The notes under the pieces are model-generated. The model was not told where the DNA came from. It made no database searches and was given only the letters and a program-made list of their open reading frames with translations. A stretch of 64,000 nt of DNA from Lateolabrax maculatus. Taxonomy: Eukaryota > Chordata > Actinopteri > Acropomatiformes > Lateolabracidae. The position numbers were made by a program, and so were the translations under genes. The stretch is taken from contig CM062201.1 in NCBI GenBank assembly GCA_031216445.1, positions 6,471,501 to 6,535,500 on the forward strand, given 5' to 3'. This document shows positions 47,143-59,145 of this stretch, piece after piece. Numbering within the stretch: the first letter of the stretch is position 1; every line of letters begins with the position of its first letter.

Positions 47143-48189
47143 TTGTGAATGAAAGCTGAGAACATTTTTCCATCTGAGAACAGAGCTTTCTATTCTCCTT
47201 AGGGGAAGCCGAGCGAGTACATATCAGAGAAAAGAGACAATGGCGCACAGCATCACCTGTTGCTGTTAAATTGAGTTTCAAGCATATTTTTGTGTTATAT
47301 TTTAGGAGGTATATAGTCAAATCAAAGAATGCCAAGTTAATATTTGTGCCCTTGTTGGAGCGTAATCAAGTTGTGTCTACAGCCTGAGCCGCTGGATGTC
47401 ACAGTGACAGTTAAGCCATGTAGTTGCAGTGTTTGGACATGATGCGTCGCTTCACAGTAAATCTTGGAATTGTTTTGTCCGCCAAGTCACTGTGCAGTGC
47501 AGATCTTCAACTTGCGAGAGAACTTTTGGGATCACCCGTCCTTACTGCTCTGTATTATTTAGTATTAGAATCATGTTTGATTCTCTGAGTCTTCTGCCAA
47601 TAGATTATCAGTAGGTCAATAGCAGGACAGTCACTCCCATAACCTCCTCTATTTGCTTTGGAAGCGGCAACACGCCAGCTGACATGTTCATGACGGGAGT
47701 TAGGAACCAAGAACCATAAGAAAAAACTGAGAAGAGGCTTTAGCTGCGATGGCAAAGTGAAAGCCTTTATGCCTCATTGTTCATGCAGCAGCAGCAGCAG
47801 TGGATTTTCTCTCCCTGAATCCTATAGACTTTGTTAATACAAGTGTACATTCATTACCAGCAAGGGATTTGAAATTTAAAAATTTGAAATATAGATAGAT
47901 AAAAGCATTAAATGCAGTGCTATATACTATATCAAGTCAGTATCTTTCTCTTAGTCAGACTCTCTTCTATTCTGGAATAATAGATTGGTTCCAATTCGCA
48001 TTTTCATTCATCCATCCATCTGGCACTGGCACACACAATCCCAAACACTGCCGATCAGATTTCACGTCACTGGGGAAATGATGCATGTTACCACTGCTCT
48101 CGCATATTTTCAAAACTGGGTTGGAAATACAGTAGTAGTTCTCTGTGAGATGAGAAGATACGGTGATCTCATGTCTGGGCATTAGATAT
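47143..48189. other. Intergenic stretch, nothing recognised
   Basis: A short CAG5 run lies at about 47,787-47,801. Otherwise plain spacer. Confidence 0.5.
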
Positions 48190-48330
48190 AGAGCTGAGTC
48201 GGGATGTGTTTAGCCTAGCTTAGCATAAAGACTAGGGGAAAACAGATTCACATGTCTAATCTCGGCTGTACGTGAACTGAAATGTAAAAATTTGTGATGT
48301 TAGGGGGAGTTAAGTTGGAACTATTCTTGA
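48190..48330 (-). repeat. AAGCTAAGCTAA-family dispersed repeat, reverse copy
   Basis: TTTAGCCTAGCTTAGCATAAAG is the reverse complement of the diagnostic block of 8,998-9,260 and 61,640-61,870. The flanks are poorly preserved. Confidence 0.55.
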
Positions 48331-48661
48331 TGATCACTACACCTTATTTCCCAAGAAATGCTTACACCAATTTTTCTTTATCTTTGTCTCTTCAAACAAA
48401 AGAGCAAAAGAGATACATGTTAATTAATGGGTTTTAGATTTGTTGGTATGAGTATTTCTGAACTTCAGACAGAGCAGGCTATGTGTTTCCCCTTGTTTCC
48501 AGTCTTTATGCAAAGTAAGGCTCACGATGTCCTGACTTCAGCTCTGTACTTAATACAAAGACATTTTCTTCATGTGTGGTATATGTTTGCCTTTGCTTTG
48601 TTTCTTTCTACATTTATTTCTGTTTCTGTCTCTAAGGCTTGCTCAGCTTCTGACTCTCTTA

Positions 48662-48688
48662 CACCCACACACACACACACACACACAC
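48662..48688. repeat. Short (CA)n microsatellite
   Basis: About 13 CA units within pyrimidine-rich DNA that continues to about 48,840. Confidence 0.95.
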
Positions 48689-48689
48689 A

Positions 48690-50576
48690 ATTGCTATCAT
48701 TCTTCACTGTTATTCTTCCTCTTTCTTGCGCCCTCCGCTGTGTCTCTTGTGCACATCTCTTTTCTGACACACAGAATCACTGACATTTTCACCCTTCTTT
48801 CTCTTTCACTCTCTCTACCCTCCTTTCCCTCATCTCATTCTGATGCATGGCTGTATATTTGGCCTTTGTAGAGACAGCTTCGCTCCTGGAGGATCCTCCT
48901 GGAATCAATTTACCCTGCCTGTGCCAAGCCACTGATCAACAATTTACAGGCCATCAACTGCTGGGGCTGCTGGGAGGCTGTTTAACCGGTATATTAGGTG
49001 TCTGACATGACAGAGCATTTACAGCAGGTATAGTCCCTGCTTTAAACACAAAGAGTGCAACTTATCAGGAATACGTTTGGTATTGGGTTATACTGTGTTT
49101 GCACAATTGCATAATACACCAGTTTTATTTAGTTTTATTTCGTGTTTGCTGACATGCTGCCTTTTGGGACCTGAGTAGATTTAATCGATGGAAAGTTAGT
49201 GTGCAACACAAATGTGCTGCAGCAGAGTGTGCTCAAAGGTCTAAGTCTGGATCTCGTAAATCAAATATTTTGAGATGTAGCCGATCAGCCAAGATTTTTG
49301 GTTGCTAGTCAGAATTTGCAACTGAATTGTATTTGTTAAGAAAACCTTGTGGAAAGGCAGAACATTTCAATGTCATTTCAAGTAAGAAGGTGAAACACAT
49401 ACACAGCAGCACAATGAATGAAGCACTAACACACTCTATCAGAGAGAATACCATTCAATACATTTCAGTGTGATCACAGTGGTGGAGTTGAAGCTTGCTT
49501 GCACCAGACCCTAATGTCTCCATGGGACTTAATTAGATCTTTTGGTGATTTACTCACATTCTCTCTCTAGATCCTCAATGCTTGTAGAGAAAGAAAAAAA
49601 AAAGCAAGAGAAGAACTGTGAGAGACAGTCAGGCAGTTCAAACGACAGACAGGCAGATAGGAACGTGGTGGTTGCCATGCGACAGCCATAGAGTGGTGAT
49701 GGCCGTGGTAATGCTACCTGGCGTTCTGTTCAGTGATTTAATCAGCTCGCCCAGCCAGCCATAAATCATCATCAGGCTGAGTTACAAAAGCTTAAAGGAG
49801 AAACACCGACAAACACCAGAACTCACGTCACTGTTGCTGAAGGAAAAGCTTGTTGCTCTGACTCCTGTGTTTAAGTTTAAATCTCTTTTTTTTTCATTAT
49901 AGAACAATTACATGGTCCAGTGTGTGGTGAGTGGGAGTCCTGAGGATTTGAGTGCATACAAGTTTTTCAGGAAATTGAGACTTAAAATCATCCTTAAAGT
50001 TGAACTAAAATTAAATTAGATGTTTTTCTAAGAAATCATTGTATACTATATATCCCTGGTGTTTGTTCTGACTTGTGTACTTATTGAGTTTTATTAATCT
50101 TTCTGCTGTGACATTTATCCCTTTATTAATCCAGAATTTGTGGTACCGTTGAATGTGGGTACTGGTAGTTTGGTACCTGTGTGCACTCAAAATACTTATA
50201 ATATCACTTAAATTCTAAATGCCACACAAGCAGTTAACCAGCTAAGGTTTGCAGCGCTGTTGGCTATTGCTTTTTCCCATCTGTGATTTTAGCATTTCAT
50301 GCATTACTCCATGAATCTGTATGTCACTCTGTGTCATGATTGGGTTCACTGTTGCCTCTTATGGCCGTTAAAAATAGCCACTACTAAAAATGAAAAATAC
50401 CCACAAATACAGCTCTGGCCTCAGGGGCCAGTCAAATAAAAACAAACAACAAATGTTGACCGAAGTGCTTTGCAGAGAGATGAGATTATTTGATTATTTG
50501 ATTGATGATTTTGTAAAAAAACATACCTTTTTGATATTAGCAAATGAATAAAAGCATAGATTGGTCAGCCAATCTG

Positions 50577-50578
<2 letters not shown>
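48690..50578. other. Intergenic stretch with two candidate regulatory blocks
   Basis: 48,870-48,990 (GGAATCAATTTACCCTGCC, ATCAACAATTTACAGGCC) and 49,650-49,800 (GTTGCCATGCGACAGCC, CCATAAATCATCATCAGGC) have balanced composition and no repeat signature. No coding evidence elsewhere. Confidence 0.35.
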
Positions 50579-50623
<45 letters not shown>

Positions 50624-50626
50624 GTA
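50579..50626. repeat. (CA)n-(TA)n microsatellite
   Basis: About 19 CA units followed by ATATATAG. Confidence 0.95.
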
Positions 50627-51365
50627 TAGTTATCATCATGAACTCCTTAAATGTGCTGGAAATCCCCTCTCACTGCTTCCACAGTCCACACCATCAGTCT
50701 CCTGCTGTCTGTGGACCAGCTGCTCCTGGCATCTAGTGTCAGAAATTACAGGCTTTGTTCATTTCTGTCAGTTTATGAAAGACCCTAACACAATGATAGG
50801 AACAACATGGGCAAATTGGATTTTAGCTGTGTTCTGTAATTAAAAACCCAACCTAACGGCGGGTGTCTCACTGGGCGAAGAGATGAGATGCATTCCTTTA
50901 ATGCATCTCTGGGCACTGTTAGCCTGTGCCTGACTCTGGTGTGTGCTTTTACTACATCTAAATGTGCTACAAAATAAGGTGTCACAGTAGCTCACTTTCT
51001 TGACCAGGATTTGTTGTCATCATAATCAGCGTCATCATGTCTTTTAGTAGTGAGTTTTTAGTGTCCCGTGATGCTGTTTCAGGACTTTTCCACTCTGAAA
51101 AGTAGGGCTGTAGTGGTGATTTAAATAAGATTATTTTAATGGAGAAAATTTTTTCTTAAACCCCATTTTTTTAGCATTTAAGCAGGGTATAACTAAATTA
51201 CAACACAATTCTATGTGTCTATTAATGTGTTTGTTAACAATTATAACTCCTCCTATAAAGCTGGTGCATATAAATGCTTTATAACGCACTGTAAGGATTT
51301 GTTCATGTGTTAAATCATATATCTGTTATACAGATGTTATATAGATGTTATACTATGTCTTTAAG

Positions 51366-51464
51366 GATTTAAAGACCTAGCACATGCCTGCAACGCCATG
51401 ATCCTGTCAGCCCTGCAGAGAGACTTGAAACCCCTGGACAGCTCACTCAATGAGCAAACAGCAC
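51366..51464 (+). CDS. Possible orphan exon of an unrecognised gene
   Basis: An open block begins after TTTAAG (51,360-51,365) and ends before GTAAGC (51,465). It reads FKDLAHACNAM, then ILSALQRDLKPLDSSLNEQTA, a plausible amphipathic helix with protein-like composition, unlike the surrounding AT-rich spacer. A second possible exon, 51,541-51,573, follows a strong TTGGCCTCTCCAG acceptor after a 76-bp intron and keeps phase (LLSGKNRLLCA). I do not recognise the family. The pyrimidine tract before the first acceptor is weak and no flanking exons are secure, so this could be a pseudogene remnant or chance. Confidence 0.25.
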
Positions 51465-51573
51465 GTAAGCCACCCCTGCCTGTCGCTGCACTCCACCAAC
51501 CTCTGATATTTGGCACTTTACCTCTTGTTGGCCTCTCCAGTCCTCAGTGGGAAGAATCGGCTACTGTGCGCAA

Positions 51574-52182
51574 GTATAATCTTTCATGTTTAGAATATTC
51601 TATAACAGAGATCTTTTATGTGTGTAATAAATGCAGAGTCCGGTCCAGACAAATTGGTTTGTAAAACACATTTCAAGGGCCATTAAAGAATCTATGACCT
51701 TTGTTGTATGCTGGAAGGAGATGTGCCAGCATCAACAGAACTTTTCTCTCGCTGCATATCAGCAATTATTGGTTTTCTGTGCTGTTAGATTGGGTAATAT
51801 TGGTGGATTTAGCACTGAGCCCCCATAAATCCTCAACTCTGTCTATAAAGTAGCGCCCTCCAACTCCCCTTTAAGTGCAGGACAGATGGCTCCTGTGTCA
51901 AGTAAGCTGTTTCAAGTAAGAAGGCAACACACACAAACACACGCATGCACAGAAACACACCTGCAGGTAGACTTGAACCGTAGGTCTTATCAGGTTGCCC
52001 CAGCTGTGTTGCCAGACGCTGGCCTCCACTCTCCGTCTGTCTGCCGGAGTTAAACTGGGGGTGTTTAAAATTAGATTTAACATCGATCATTTCCCCGGCC
52101 TGAATGGGGCCCAATGTCAGAGGCTGGCAGGGGCAATCCCTCACCCACCGTCCGTCTGCCTCACCTCAACACACCATCAGTC
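51574..52182. other. Intergenic stretch, candidate regulatory block at its end
   Basis: 52,000-52,150 (TTTAAAATTAGATTTAACATC, CGATCATTTCCCCGGCC) has balanced composition and no repeat signature. No gene seen. Confidence 0.35.
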
Positions 52183-52480
52183 AGGCCTGGGAGGGAGAAG
52201 GCAAACAATAAGGGAAGTGGAGAAAGGAGAAAGGTAGGAGGATGGGAAGGATGGGGAAAAAAGGGTAAAGGAAGGGGGGGATGAGTAGAGATGGAAGGAA
52301 AGGAGCTGATAAGAGGAAGGAAAGGAGAAAGAGAAGGAGACAGGAGGAGGTGATGAAGAGACGAGGAGGAGAGGGGAAATTGATAAGTGAAGGAGGGAGA
52401 GACGGGAGGAGTGATGGAAAGAGGTGGAAGAGTAGGGAGGTGAAGGAAGGAGAGACGAGGGAAGGGTGTGAGGAAAATGA
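52183..52480. repeat. 300-bp polypurine tract
   Basis: The + strand is nearly all A and G (GGAAGG, GAGAAGGAG, AGGAGG units) with scattered T and few C. The frames read through it are low complexity. Counterpart of the pyrimidine tract at 22,722-23,225. Confidence 0.85.
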
Positions 52481-53454
52481 AGACATATTTACAAATACAG
52501 TCATGCTGTCATTCTATCTGGTGGATCGATTTACCCTTCTATGTTTCATAAACTTTTATCCTTTAAAAACACTTGTAGAGAAAAGGTAAGTTCAGACAGA
52601 GTTTAAAACAGTTACTTTAATATATTACATCATCCCTGCTCCTGAATGGATAGCAGAGATTGGACAGCAGTGATAGAGACTGCACGTTCCTACAGGGGTG
52701 TCATTTACATGACTTATTTGCATGGTAATTGTGTTTTCATGCTACGTTTCCCTTTATGTAGTGTCACCACTGAGCAAAGGCTGGAAGGTGATCTGCATAT
52801 TAACAAGTTACACGGTGGGTAATGGTGGTATAGTGTTGGATAATAGAATAAGTATAAAATTTAACTGTTCCTGAATCATTGGCCCTGCGGTGTAGCTGTT
52901 TTTGAAGGATAATTTAAGGTGCTTTAGTTGAGCAGGAGGGGCAAATGTGGTTAAAGACATGTGCTGAAGTTGCCGTTTTGAATACTTTCGTTCTCATGTT
53001 CAGTGCCCAGCTTATCACCCCGACACACCAAGTCCAAAAAGCATTCCCTACAGTGTACGATGAAGCACAATTTTGACCTGCTCCTCATGACGCACGTCGA
53101 GTCCTTGAACTAAAAAAAGATGGTAACCATACGTAATAGCTGCTTACTCATGGCTGCCATGTTCGTTTGGGTTGTGGAATAGAGACACAACTGCAGAAAT
53201 AAGATAATATTCTATCTAACCACAGCCTAAATGAGAGGGATTTTCTTTCACTGGCAGTTTGGAGATGCTTTTCCAGAATTAGGGACGGTTCTCCAAAAAT
53301 GATGTCGCATTTCTCAAAGGTTTACTTCTATTTGATAAATAAATTTAAACCATGTTCTGTCACTCAAATGCAACTGTCACAGCACAACAAGTCTCAAATG
53401 TAAAAAAGATTACATTAAAGCCACAACCTATGGCTATGGGATGTATAACCAAGT
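52481..53454. other. Intergenic stretch, nothing firm
   Basis: 53,020-53,165 (CCCGACACACCAAGTCC, GATGGTAACCATACG) may be another old repeat. No coding evidence. Confidence 0.4.
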
Positions 53455-53640
53455 TTAGGTTAAGACTTTAAGGCTGTACTAATCAATATTTTTATATAAG
53501 TCAGATGACTATGAGTAATGTGAAAGGGCTTGGTCGCAGTGATGAACCCACAGATAATTATCACCTATAGCGCTCCCCTCTGGCGCTTTAGCGTATTTCA
53601 GCTCATTGTTTCGGTTTTACATCCTGCAACCCTTTATATG
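53455..53640 (+). repeat. Dispersed teleost repeat fragment
   Basis: GGCTGTACTAATCAATATTTT, CTTGGTCGCAGTGATGAACCC and AGCGCTCCCCTCTGGCGCTT are blocks I recall from an abundant fish repeat. Only one copy was noticed in this window. Confidence 0.5.
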
Positions 53641-55604
53641 ATGATAAAATGTCAGTGTTGTGTTTGAATTGTCCCCCTGCCCCGTATCCATAGGTTTAAT
53701 TTGCTTTAACAATCAAATCAAGGCAACTATGGCTCGTAAAAGAAATTGTGTATAGTAATTAAGCATCACAATTTTTGGAGTCTCTCCACATTGTTTTTGG
53801 TGAATATACAATTAATTGTATCCTGGATGTGTACTTTGTGTCTCTGTCATACACTCAGTATTTGATTATTATACACAAAGAAATAAAAGCCACATACTTT
53901 GTGGAACAGATAATTTGTCAACACGGAAGCCGGACTTTGTATGGGGTTCATTTCAATCACATCTCTGCTGTGTCAACCCTTTGCCAGTCAAGCAGTACAT
54001 CCTTTTAGGAAACACACAATAAAGACTTTCCAAGCATGACATTCTCTCTGTAATGCCATCCATCCAACACACCCCAGTTATGGCCTTGCAGCTATAATGC
54101 CCACTCATTGGACTGTCGCTTTTACCATCAGCATCCTTGTTATGTTTGTGAGGCATGGCCTTACCAAATGCGAGGAACATTGATTTTTATATCCCTGCTC
54201 CCAGCAAGGTATGTAGTATCTTCAGTCCTGCTCTCAGGCCTCGCGTCTTCACAGGGGCAATATTTTTGAGTGAATACAGTAATTAAGCAGTTACGGTGTT
54301 TCTAATAAACATTTGATCAGGAGTATGAGAAACTGTGTCCCCTTCATAGAATAAATACCCAACTCTATTTCTGTTCAGTTAATTCCTGAAAGTGGCTCTC
54401 TCATTACTGTCCTAATGGTTGTTCAATTAGAGTTTCCATCACTTTGAATTGAAAGTGAATTAGCCCAACGCTGTAGACTATGAAGTGAAGTCCACTCTTT
54501 GTACAAAGGGGCCATTCGGGACGTGAAAATGGGTTTTACCTCAGGGAAGAAATCATAGGGCTGTTACAATAATAATAAGAGACCTCACATAGACTGAATG
54601 TTGAGGGACTAATGTATATGTGTACTCTTAACCACTTTACTTTACGAGCCAAGGATTTATATGTGGCTTTTGTGTTGTTTTTTGCCCCCTGTATTGAATT
54701 TTCTGCAGCACATTTCTATAAAAAAATATGTGTGTTTGCAATTTCAATTGTGATTTGTTATACGGGTAAAAAATGTGTCTAATGATGCAGGCCCGAAATG
54801 TTCTGCTTCTCTGCTCATACTATACTGTACATATGTATCGACAACTTTATATCTCTGCATTTTAACACAGTTTTATGTTCCATTTCTGGGCCATGTTTGT
54901 TGTATATTTTATTCCCATTGGTAGCTGTTAGTTATGGAGTGACAGCAGTTTGATTTGATAGGACAGACAGGAAGGTGGGATTGCTGAAGAATTTGAGATC
55001 ACTTTACCAGATGGACTTTTGAGTTACACCCACTAGTGCACCACTGAATATGCTCAGTTTTCAATTCCTTTCAAATACTTCAATCTCAAGTACCCATATC
55101 ATAGGATCTTTACTGTAAGTGTTTGTGTCTATCCCCCAGAATCAAAGAGCAAAGGTTTCTTTCTAGAGTCACCACTCTAAGCACTCACATTCAACAATCA
55201 GGGAGAAATCCACTGTAGAGGAGGCCCACAGACCAATTGGACTGTGGCCTCAATGGGCCCCGAATGCAACGCAACCATAATGTCCAGGTATGTTAAACTT
55301 TGACACTACCTTCTTTCTTTCTGTTTCAACATCTTTTTATTATTTTTCTCTCAAGACAATTTAACAGAAAAAATCCCCTGGAAGCAACAATATAAGTCAC
55401 TTCCCCCTTGTCCCCTTACTGGCCCCCTACCCAGTGTCAATGATCCTGTTTTCTTGATTCGTACCTTCAGGTGTGGTGAACATATCTCAACAGTGTCCAT
55501 ATTCAGCACCTAAATTTCACTTTGTACCAATGCAAATATGGCATCAGTGTTAATGGAATAGAGCTGTGTGTTGTGATTTACACTGATGTTTGGTGTGTTT
55601 TTGG
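53641..55604. other. Intergenic stretch, no gene seen
   Basis: AT-rich spacer without recognisable repeats or exons. Confidence 0.5.
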
Positions 55605-56025
55605 TAATGTCTGTCAGTTCACCTCTTTGGCCCAGTCTGCAACATTTCAACAACTATTGACAACTTGCCAGGAAATTTTATACAGACATGCATGGTCCCC
55701 AGAGGATGAAGAGTACTGCCTTTAGTGAACCCCTGACTTTTCCTGGAGCTTGACATTTTTGGCTTCTAGTAAAATGTCTTGACAACTATTGAATGTAAAG
55801 CCATAGAATTTGTTACAGGTATCCATGGTGCCCAGAGGGCAAATGCGAAGGACCTTGGTGATTGTCTGACTTTTCCTATAGCGCCAGCGGCAAGTCAAAT
55901 TCTTGCTTATCCTTGGAAATATTTAAACATCTACCTGAGGGATTGGCCTAAAATGTTGATGCTGATGTTAACAATTACCTCAAAGCACCACTGTGCCGCT
56001 AGCATGGAAGTAGACTCTTAGTCTT
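55605..56025 (+). repeat. Dispersed repeat with internal tandem duplication
   Basis: Two monomers of about 150 bp sit in tandem (55,645-55,770 and 55,775-55,890). Both read ACAACTATTGA, GTTA/TTATACAG, CATGGT-CCCAGAGG and CTGACTTTTCCT-TAGC in order. A tail of the GCTGATGTTA / AAAGCACCACTGTGCCGCTA type follows. Related to 10,019, 27,756, 31,515 and 33,545. Confidence 0.7.
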
Positions 56026-58864
56026 ATTACTTAAAATCTTGTCTAAAGCAGGTTTTAGATAAAAGCTCTATGCAGACAGATAACCGTTCTCAAAGATAAA
56101 GTCAAATGACAAGAATCATGGTACATCATGCACAGTACCGTATGTCAGAGTACTCTCCTGTTTGATCATTATGAGCTGTCTCTTACCATATCTCTGCTTG
56201 ACTTCCATCCAAAAGTTAATTTTCCTTTTTTTCTCCATCACCATCTCATTCTCTCTCGACCCCTCCGCGATATCCATCAATCCTTAACTGTTGAGGGACA
56301 CACTCATTTCACAGGTCAATTAATTTTAATCAGTGTGTCAATTTAATCTGAGTTCAAACCGCTAGACGGACACTTTGTGAAAATCTCATTAACCTTCCCA
56401 TTTCCAATCTGCTCACTTCATCAGCAGGGCAGAGCAGTGACTCAGTCATTTTCAAACCCACGCCTTTTCTGTTAGTAAACAAACTGCTGAATTTAGATAG
56501 TGTCACGGGAAAAAGAGGCGTCTGGGAGGGGAAACACACAGCATCCTTTCACGCCGAAAACTGACACTGACATTGACTTAGTCTCCTCACGTAGGTGTTT
56601 TAGTAGCAATAACAGCAGCAAGAAAAAATCAATGTGATCTCAAGATAAGGTTAAGGTTAAATGATTGCGTTGAGGATAAGGGATGACTGGAGCAGGAAGA
56701 CAGTAGAATGTAGAAAGCACAACCAAGAGGACATGTAATGTAAGATAATGCAAAAGATGGTGCTGAAGATTAAACAGCGAGAGCGTCTTCATCAGAACAA
56801 CCGTGAGTGAAGGCTCTATATTATGTCCACACTGCAGATGGAAATTTCCTTATTGAGATATTTTTTCAATCCTACATGACAAACCGTCTTTTTTACTACT
56901 ATGATGTTTTCTGATTTCTGCTGTATCACTCTGCATCAGACCGATATTAAAACTCTACGTCTATTTGGCAATAAAAACATGTAGGACAACAAGTCAGTTA
57001 GCCAGCAGTTCAAGGAGGACACAGACTCCAGTGAAGTCTGTAGCCATGGCCCTTTATATTACATGTCCTTACTCCCAGTAATAAGAACTGCTTTTTGTTG
57101 TTGTTCATTCAAACACATACTGAATATATATGTTCACTCTCTGTTAAGCAGGTGTCCCTCTGTCCCATGAAGTCTGTGGCCCCCCACTACTGAATTTGTT
57201 TAAAATCTTGGTCTGAGCACTAATATTATATGATATTATAAGGTTGATCATTTTTAATTTACAGATTTCTACCAACAACAACAATAACACATTTGAAGGT
57301 GCAAATCAGGCTCCCTGAGAGTGAATGTCTCCAGGCACAACTGTGTTGTGTTTCCTGCTGCAAAAACATGATGATTGCTGTAGTTTAGAATTAATTAAGT
57401 CCCCTTGTGCAGCTCAAATTCCTTTAATAATGTGAAGAAAAAAATGTGAAGAAAATATAAATGAGCTGCGCATTATACTGTACACCAGAGTCCCTCTTAG
57501 TAAAAACACATAATTAAATTGAAGTGTTTGCTGACAACTGTATTTCTTAAATCTAGTTATACCCAGTTTTTATATTCAAAATAGACAGCAACAAATTCCC
57601 TTTATTTTATATAAAATACAAACCCAAAAAAAAGAGCGCTAAATATGAACGTAGCAATTACAGCAGAGCAGATGTGCGGTTGTGTATAATTAGCTCTTCA
57701 TAATTATCAGATGTACAGATGGAACGACGTAGACATGCATACAGTTGGTCCACTGCTGTTAGTTATTCACATGATCATATTAACTTTGCGTTTACTTTGT
57801 GGTTCATTAAATTCACACCAGACTGTGACACTACTGAGAAATACTGTTGATACATGCTGAATCTTTATGCACAAAGATTACATCTCTTCAGTTAAGGCTA
57901 CACACACTTCATTAAGCCTGACTCTCATTGTGACGATGGCTTAGCGCTTTTTATTCTAGACGTTTCAATGTGCTTGACAGACCCAGTCGAGCGCAGCCCG
58001 ACCACTATGGCCAAGTATTCGTTATTTGGACTTGGGTGTCGCTGAGAGCTGATAAGATGTGGGCTCATTTGCATGAGAGGCCAAGACACCCTTCAGAAAC
58101 CACACAGCCGTGCAGGCCAGCAGCTATGGTCAACACTGGCCTTTCATCTGTATATCTCCTTTACTCTCCTATTCTCTTTCTTCACACACTCAAACTGCCG
58201 GGCGCATAAGAATAATAGGCACACACTGCAAAAAATGACAAGGTTGGCAAGAGATTTTATTTGTTATGAGAGCTCCTCAGCCTCATTTTAAGATAGTTTC
58301 AGTCACCTTATTCTGCTGCAGATTCCCAGCATAATGGGAATTATTTCAGGACATTTGCTTTCTAAAGGAGAAATTGTCTCCGAGTTTTTTGTTTGGGGGC
58401 TTTATGATTATTCCATGGGAGAGGTCATTTGAAGTGAAACCAGCGGAATTCAACGAGCAGCAGTATAGTTGCAGGAAAATACCCTGAAATCAGGGTAATA
58501 ATTCTTCGCTACAAAATACAAGCTCTTGCCAAGTCTGTAATTTTTACAGTGCAGGAATATGATGACACGAACACTCACCAATACACACAGACATGCACAC
58601 ACACTCTCTCCTGCCCTCTTTATCTCCCTCTCTCTCTTCCACATAAAGACACTCTCTGGCCTCTTTAGTATTCTGATGTGGTTCGTGATTCTCTGTCAAC
58701 ATTTGACTTCACAGGCGGTGGGGATCAGACTCATACAGAGAGAGGCCAACCGCCTGTGGCTCGCCGACTGCAGAGGAGTGAAGACAGGGATTACATGGAC
58801 AGAGGGACAGACTGACAGAATGACACACAGACAGTCACCGGCTCTGCTTACACCCGGAGTTAAG
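56026..58864. other. Intergenic stretch with one octamer-containing block
   Basis: 57,990-58,110 has balanced composition and holds CTCATTTGCATGAG (58,064-58,077), a POU octamer inside a short palindrome. 58,712-58,800 has an open frame after TTCACAG, but no family was recognised. No other gene evidence. Confidence 0.4.
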
Positions 58865-59145
58865 GGGCAGTAAGTAATCTTTGACCCTTAAATGATCTGT
58901 ATTGCCAGCTACAGAGGCAGAAACTGCAAGAAGTCGTCGGTGGAACTGTAGCCCAAGTTTCTGACAACGTCTCCTGTCGCTTTGAGCTACTGTGACCTGT
59001 GACTGTCACAAAACAGTAAAGTCAGATTGTCACAAAAGAGACAAATAGGCTTGCTAATTACAGCAGAGGCCTCTGTCAAAGCCCTGCAAATATATTATGG
59101 CCATTTTGTGCTAGGAGGCCGTAATAGTTTTACTTATAGCCCCTT
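58865..59145 (+). repeat. Probable dispersed teleost repeat
   Basis: TCTTTGACCC, GTTTCTGACAACGTCTCC and GCCATTTTGTGCTAGG are reminiscent of a common fish element. Judged from recall, with no second copy here. Confidence 0.35.

Noticed and set aside
58712..58800. Exon-like frame after a TTCACAG acceptor (AVGIRLIQREANRLWLADC)
   Set aside because: No family recognised, no clear donor in phase, and the downstream part is repeat-like.
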